The notes under the pieces were generated by a model that made no database searches, had not been told where the DNA came from, and saw only the letters and a list, made by a program, of their open reading frames with translations. Below are positions 59,225 to 64,000 of a DNA stretch of 64,000 bases, piece by piece. The translations under genes were made by a program, and so were the position numbers. The DNA is from Rhizaria sp. SCN 62-66. Taxonomy: Eukaryota > Rhizaria, unplaced. The stretch covers positions 44,015 through 108,014 of the forward strand of contig MEDY01000048.1 in NCBI GenBank assembly GCA_001724265.1, in the 5' to 3' direction. Position 1 is the stretch's first letter; every line of letters starts with the position of its first letter.

Positions 59225-59848
59225 TGCGGAAACGGAGTGAAGCGGGGCGCGAAAGCGACGGGAGCTGCACAAGCGCGGAGGCAAAAAGGCGAGGTGGGTG
59301 AGGGACGGGAGCGAGGAGCGGCAGCGCGGCAAGAAAAGCGGCGCAGACTGGTTTTAAAGCAGCGGGGTGGCTACGACAGACAACTCAGTAGACGGTCGAC
59401 TGTGCAGCAGAAAGAAATCAGTTAAGCAGGGGCGACTCGGGTGCGATGCCGAACGTCGGAGCGATGAGACCTACGGCGGCAAAGGCGATACAGCGGAAGT
59501 GAATATAACGGCATGAAAACGACAGAACGCAATGTGGCCACAACATATATTAAATCATTAACGCTACTATGTGGCCACTAAAATTGAAACCTAAACACGA
59601 TCATTTACCCCTATTACCAGCCAGTATGCGTTCTTGGACCGACCGAGCGCTGCCGAGCCTGCTGCTTTGACGGTCGGCCGAGCTGGCTAGCCGATAAGGC
59701 TGACATGGCTTAAGGAGGCGTCCAACGTCTATTGTTGACCGGACTGGCTCTCGCTCAAACGTCCGCTAATTCGAAAGAGGTGCAGATATAGTCAGTGTCC
59801 TGCATCTTTCTCGCGTATATTTAACGGATATCTCCGTATCCGCATTGC
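59225..59848. other. Divergent promoter region (RPA43 / PH-domain gene)
   Basis: About 120 bases next to RPA43 are pyrimidine-rich on its strand. A GC-rich island with GGTCGG/CCGACC elements lies at about 59635-59705. No gene seen. Confidence 0.5.
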
Positions 59849-62800
59849 ATGTCGTCCTCTGAGCACGTCGAGCTTAGCGAGGCGGTGGTTGGGCAGCTCC
59901 GCGCCCTGGCCTCCTCTCTTGGCACTTACATTGCCGAATTAGAGGGTTTCAACACCGCCGTCGTGGCGCCCATGCTCAAACTTGCTAACTCCGAGGACTG
60001 CTGGCGCGCAAGCGGCTTTGCTGCCCAAATTCCGCGCGCACGCTACGCCGCCCTGTGCGCTGACGCCTTCGCCAACGTCCAAGCTTTCTCCGGACTGCAC
60101 CGGCCGTTGTTTGAGGCCGCCGCAGCAGCTGCAGCCACGGCAGCCACAGCCGGCGACGGCCGCACTGCGTGGTTTCCTCTCCACTTTGCGCCTGATGCTA
60201 TCGCTATTGCAAACGCTCCGTTCGCGCACGCCTCGGTCGGCGCCACCGCCGCTGCTCTGCTGAACCAGCCTTTCCCGTCCTCTGCCGCTGCGTCCTCCGC
60301 CTCGGCATCAGCCTCCGATGCGGGGTCCGAACCAGTGACGCAGATGCTGGCGGCGCTGCTGGCGTTTGCTGCACCCGCAAACGGCCCCGCTGCGCGCGCC
60401 TACGGTGACTTTGGCGCCCTCGTCTCCTGCAACGCTGTTGCGGCCCTCGAAACGGTACGTTTTTCACTGCGTATCTCAGTTAAATTCTAGAACTTCCCAA
60501 AGAAACGCCTGTGGTGTTTCATAATGCTACTTGTTTACTAAAAACTGAGGTATTGTGCTGACTTGTGTTTTTTGCGTCGCTTTGCGCCTTGCTCTTCCCT
60601 CGTCCATAACGCAGGAGTCCGCCGCGGTGTCAGAGTTCCTGACTGCCTCGCTCGCGCGCGCGTCGCTGCCATCGCTCCCCGCGGCGCTGCTGCTGCCCGC
60701 GCAACACCTCGCCGCCTTGCGCGCCCACGTGCTTGCGTTTGCGCCCGCAGCCGCTGCCTCAGCCGCAGCCGCGCTGCCCGCTCTCTTATCACCTGCCAGT
60801 CGCAGTCCGAGTAGTGCGAGCGCTGACGGCGGTGTCGACGCTCTCTCAGCGTGGCTCACGCCGCTGCTTACTGCGCTGTGCAACGATCAAACCGCCAGTG
60901 CGACTGCCAGTGCGAGCGCGAGTGCGAGCGTGACTGTGAGCAACGCTCAGCGTGCCGCGGCCGCCGCGCTAATGGCCGCTCTCGGCCTCCTCCGCCTCGC
61001 TAATGCGGCGCCCGACTCGCACCCCCACGCCGCCGCTGGCGCGGTGTTGCCGCTAGAGACCGTGGCCGATATTGTGCCTTTCCTTCGCATCGGCGACTCT
61101 GGCGCCGGCGGCGCTCACGGTCACTCCCACGCAAGCGCCGCTGGGGTGGCGACTGTGAGCCTGGGGGAGGCGCGTGCGCTGTCGTGGCATCTGGCGCGCG
61201 CGGCGCTGCTGCTGTCCGCCGCGGCCGCGCTCTGCGCTCTGCCCAACGCCGATCCCACCGCAAGCTGGCGCGGCGCGAGCGAGTCCGCGAGTGCAACCGC
61301 ACATGGGCCCGTCGTCGCTGCTCACGGTCACTCTCCTGCTCACGGTCACGGACAGGGTCACACTGGCGCGTTTGTGAGGCCCGCGGTGCTGACCGAGGCC
61401 GCGTCCGCCGCAGCCGCCGCGGCCGCGGAGGCCGGTCTTGCGCCCCCGCACGGCGGCTTCCTCGCGGCCCGCTTCTCCACCGCCAACAGCTCTATCCACA
61501 GCAGCAATCATGGCAACAGTGGCAGTAGCAGTGCGAGTGCGGGTGTCGCGGCGCTTGCGTCGGCCGCGGCCGCCCCGTTGGAGCGCGCGCTAGGGGCCTT
61601 CCCCTCCACCACGACGCCCATCGCTGCCGGATGGCTCTCAAAGCGCTCGAACGCAGTCAGCAACACTGGCACTGGCACTGGCAGTGGAGCGCAGCAGCAG
61701 TCAGCGCAGCGGTACTTTGCGCTGTTTCCGCTGCTGTTGGCGTGGGGCGACGGCGCCGTGCTGCGCGGCAGCGTGGCCTTCTCGCGCGTCACCGTGGCCG
61801 AGCCGGTACCGGGGCTGCCGCGCGCGTTCAAGCTCACCGTCGCCGTCGAAGAGGAGATCGCCGACAGCAACGGCGGCGACGGCGGCAGTGACTGGAAGGA
61901 CGATGACGGGAGCAGTAACGGTGCGCTCAGTGCTGCTGGCCCGCTGTCGCCGCTGCCCGGCCAGCGTCTGCAGCGCCGCAGCAACTACGCACACTCGCAG
62001 TCTCTAAACGGCAGCTCTGGCTCTGGGGCCGGGGTGCGGACGCGGACGCTGATGCTCACTGCGAGCACCGAGCGCGAGGCCAAGGCGTGGCTGGCTGCGC
62101 TGACCGCAGCGGCCGACGCAGCCGCGGAGGCGTTCGCAGCGGCCGAGGCAGTGCTGGGCTCGGCCGCTCTGGTGAGCAATCGCTACGACCACAGTCGGAG
62201 TCACAGTCAGATTCACAGTCACGCTGAGGGGCACGGCGGCGACGGCGCGGGCGATGAGCACAAGGACTACCCCTCCCCGGCCGGCGCCCGCAGTCGCACC
62301 CACGCCCACGGGCACAGTCACAGTCAGTCAGGCCCTGGCTCAGACTCTGGCTCTGGGTTTGTGAAACACAGTGCACTGGGCATGCCGCCGTTGCCCGACG
62401 CCGCGCTGGGGGAGGCTCGCGCCCGCGCGGCCGCCGCGCTGGCGCGCGCCGGGCTCACCCCGACCCCCGGCCAGCCTGCCGCTGCGCACGGTCACTCGGC
62501 TGCGGCGGAGACTGAGGTGCGGGCGCGTCCGCCCCGTGGTCCGTCTCGCGGTCCGCCACTGTCGGACCCTGCTCACGGCCACTATTACTACAACCATAAC
62601 ACGCCGCAGACGGCTGCGACTGGGGGGCGGCTGCGCGCGTCGTCACTCACACCGGGCGCCGGCGGCTTAGCTTCCGCCGGCGGCTTAGCTTCGGACAGCA
62701 ACAGTGGCAGCACGCACCTCTCACAGTCGCACTCGGGCCACTTGCAGTTTCCGCAACAGCACCCACAGCAACAGCACCCACAGCAGCAACACCCACAGCA

Positions 62801-63092
62801 GCAGCACTCGCAGCAGCAGCAATTGCGTTCGCGCGCGCCGTCTCGCGCCGACGCTGCCGGCAGCCACGGCACGGGCGGCCGCGCCAGCGCTGGCCCCGGC
62901 GGCCGGCGGTCGCCCTTCCTCGAGGTCGCGGCTCGCGTGCGCGCGAGCGTGCAATCCGCCGAGCGCCGGCTCGCGGCGCTGGCGCGGATTGAGGACGACG
63001 CCGCGCGCGCAGTGCGGACGGCGCTGGAGGATGTCCGCGGCAAGGTCGCCGCGCTTGTGGCCGCGGCAGCGGCGCCGCTGCCCGCCGAGTAA
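59849..63092 (+). CDS. PH-domain protein with helical N-terminus and His/Gln-rich tail
   Basis: Exons 59849-60454 and 60615-63092 (donor GTACGT) give 1,027 residues ending in TAA. Residues 1-200 are mostly helical (VVGQLRALASSLGTYIAEL, LNSEDCWRASGFAAQ-like), loosely BAR-like but not proven. A PH domain occupies roughly 539-700: AAGWLSKRSN, QRYFALFPLLLAWGDGAVL, GSVAFSRVTVAE, and the final helix STEREAKAWLAALTAAADA with its conserved Trp. A Gly/Asp/Ser insert sits inside it. HGHSH-type clusters occur before and after it (GGAHGHSHAS, PAHGHGQGHTG, THAHGHSHSQS). A (PQQQH)n repeat at 62755-62820 precedes a helical C-terminus (VQSAERRLAALARIEDDAAR). PH domains bind phosphoinositides or proteins; no GAP or GEF domain is seen. 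Confidence 0.75.
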
Positions 63093-64000
63093 TCACCACT
63101 TGGCCGCAATGTGAGAGCGGATTCAATTTCCAGATGATACCTAGTTTACGAACCGACTATGATAATGACCACTTTTTTTTCGACCAATTTATTGTTTTGT
63201 GATGTTTTCAATGAACTTAGGACCGTCATTTATATTACGTAATAAATCGGATCTCAACTCCATCAACAGACCACCAATTCACTTGTTCCAGTTTAGCTCT
63301 AAGGGTATCTTTACTAGGCTGGTGGCTGGCTGTACCAAGAAGCTCGACTAAGTACCCGCTTAGAATCTTGACTAATTACCCTCTTTTGATGTTAGACTAA
63401 CCCCTAATCACACTTACTAAGTACAGCTCAGAACTCTTATTAGTACTAGTACTAGGATTTAGTATATAATGTCACCGCCGACATTCTGCATTAAATTCCC
63501 TCTGACAGCAATTTCCGGCCGCGATTTAAAGCGTTGTGAACACAGACTCTCTTTTTCTATGAAAACAATAAGAACCAAGTATAGAATTCGAATTGTATGC
63601 TGTGTCTCTGATAGTATAAATTGTTATTGTTGTTTTCACAGAAAATAGAAGTCTGTGTTCACAGGAAAACGCCACCTTTATATGCCCGCCCCAAAACGAC
63701 CGTGGGTGGTGTTTGCCCCAGTTTGAGCCTGTGAAACTCGGTATTTTATGCCAAATGTCGGTTGTAACATAGAATAATACTACAACAAACAATAACAATA
63801 ACTCGTACGCTTACTACGTAGGTCTATTCCAAGTATGAATCATGACAAGTAAGATGTGTGTAAGTTTGCGAGCTGTCACTCCGTCTCTCAGCCTTGACTG
63901 ATTAACACGGGGGTCGCGAATTGGGCCGTTTGCTGTTATTGACGAAATCTTGATGGATATGTCGTAAAACTGGGTTTTAGTTCGTGCACAACATTTCAAT
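63093..64000. other. Intergenic region at the window end
   Basis: AT-rich. A cluster of TAAGTAC/CTTAG/TTAGTAC-type motifs lies at about 63340-63470. No gene seen. Confidence 0.5.
63346..63365. repeat. Intergenic copy of the dispersed TAAGTACCC-CTTAG motif
   Basis: GACTAAGTACCCGCTTAGAA, followed by the diverged GACTAATTACCCTC 10 bases on. Closely resembles the copy inside RPAP1 at 10888-10907. Confidence 0.6.

Overview
This is nuclear DNA from a free-standing unicellular eukaryote (a protist; I cannot name the lineage). Coding exons are very GC-rich and packed with Ala, Ser, Asn, Gln and Asp homopolymers; introns and intergenic DNA are AT-rich. Genes have few, short introns (21 reconstructed here), lie on both strands, and are separated by roughly 0.35-1.9 kb. 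No tRNA, rRNA, CRISPR array or transposase was recognised.

Two genome-wide peculiarities stand out. First, TAG behaves as a sense codon, almost certainly glutamine: four independent genes (a basic Asp/Ser-rich protein at 40817-42880, an FAD oxidoreductase at 44199-47357, a Tim17-type protein at 48057-49907 and a carboxylic acid reductase-like enzyme at 50772-57809) are each interrupted by one to four in-frame TAGs (11 in total), two of them inside a CAG/CAA glutamine run and one inside a Rossmann fold. None of the 15 intact gene ends in the window is TAG (9 TAA, 6 TGA). Second, 16 of 21 introns start GTACG and 19 of 21 have C at +4, where most eukaryotes have A.

Layout: end of an unknown acidic protein (2-457); a giant single-exon RPAP1/MINIYO (1638-11789); a Tim17/22/23-family protein (12130-12825); two tandem His-rich MGN proteins, the first only found by splicing (13689-14063, 15078-17073); a kelch protein with huge insertions (17424-24594, minus); an EDR2 C-terminal domain protein (25816-30665, minus); a secreted carboxylesterase (31840-34533, minus); a BET-like bromodomain/ET protein (35900-38932); a decayed ARM-like fragment (about 39940-40450, minus); a basic repeat protein (40817-42880, minus); a COG2907-like FAD oxidoreductase (44199-47357, minus); Tim17 with a long tail (48057-49907); an adenylation-carrier-reductase enzyme (50772-57809, minus); RNA polymerase I subunit RPA43 (58268-59224, minus); and a PH-domain protein (59849-63092).

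There is no operon-like logic; the genes serve RNA polymerase assembly (RPAP1), rRNA transcription (RPA43), chromatin reading (bromodomain), mitochondrial import (Tim17 family), and lipid/ester metabolism. Shared style features link unrelated genes: myristoylation-type MGN starts (three genes), HGH/HGHSH histidine clusters (four genes), pyrimidine-rich leaders, and short dispersed nucleotide motifs found both in coding and intergenic DNA. All exon structures are my own manual reconstructions from reading frame and splice signals.
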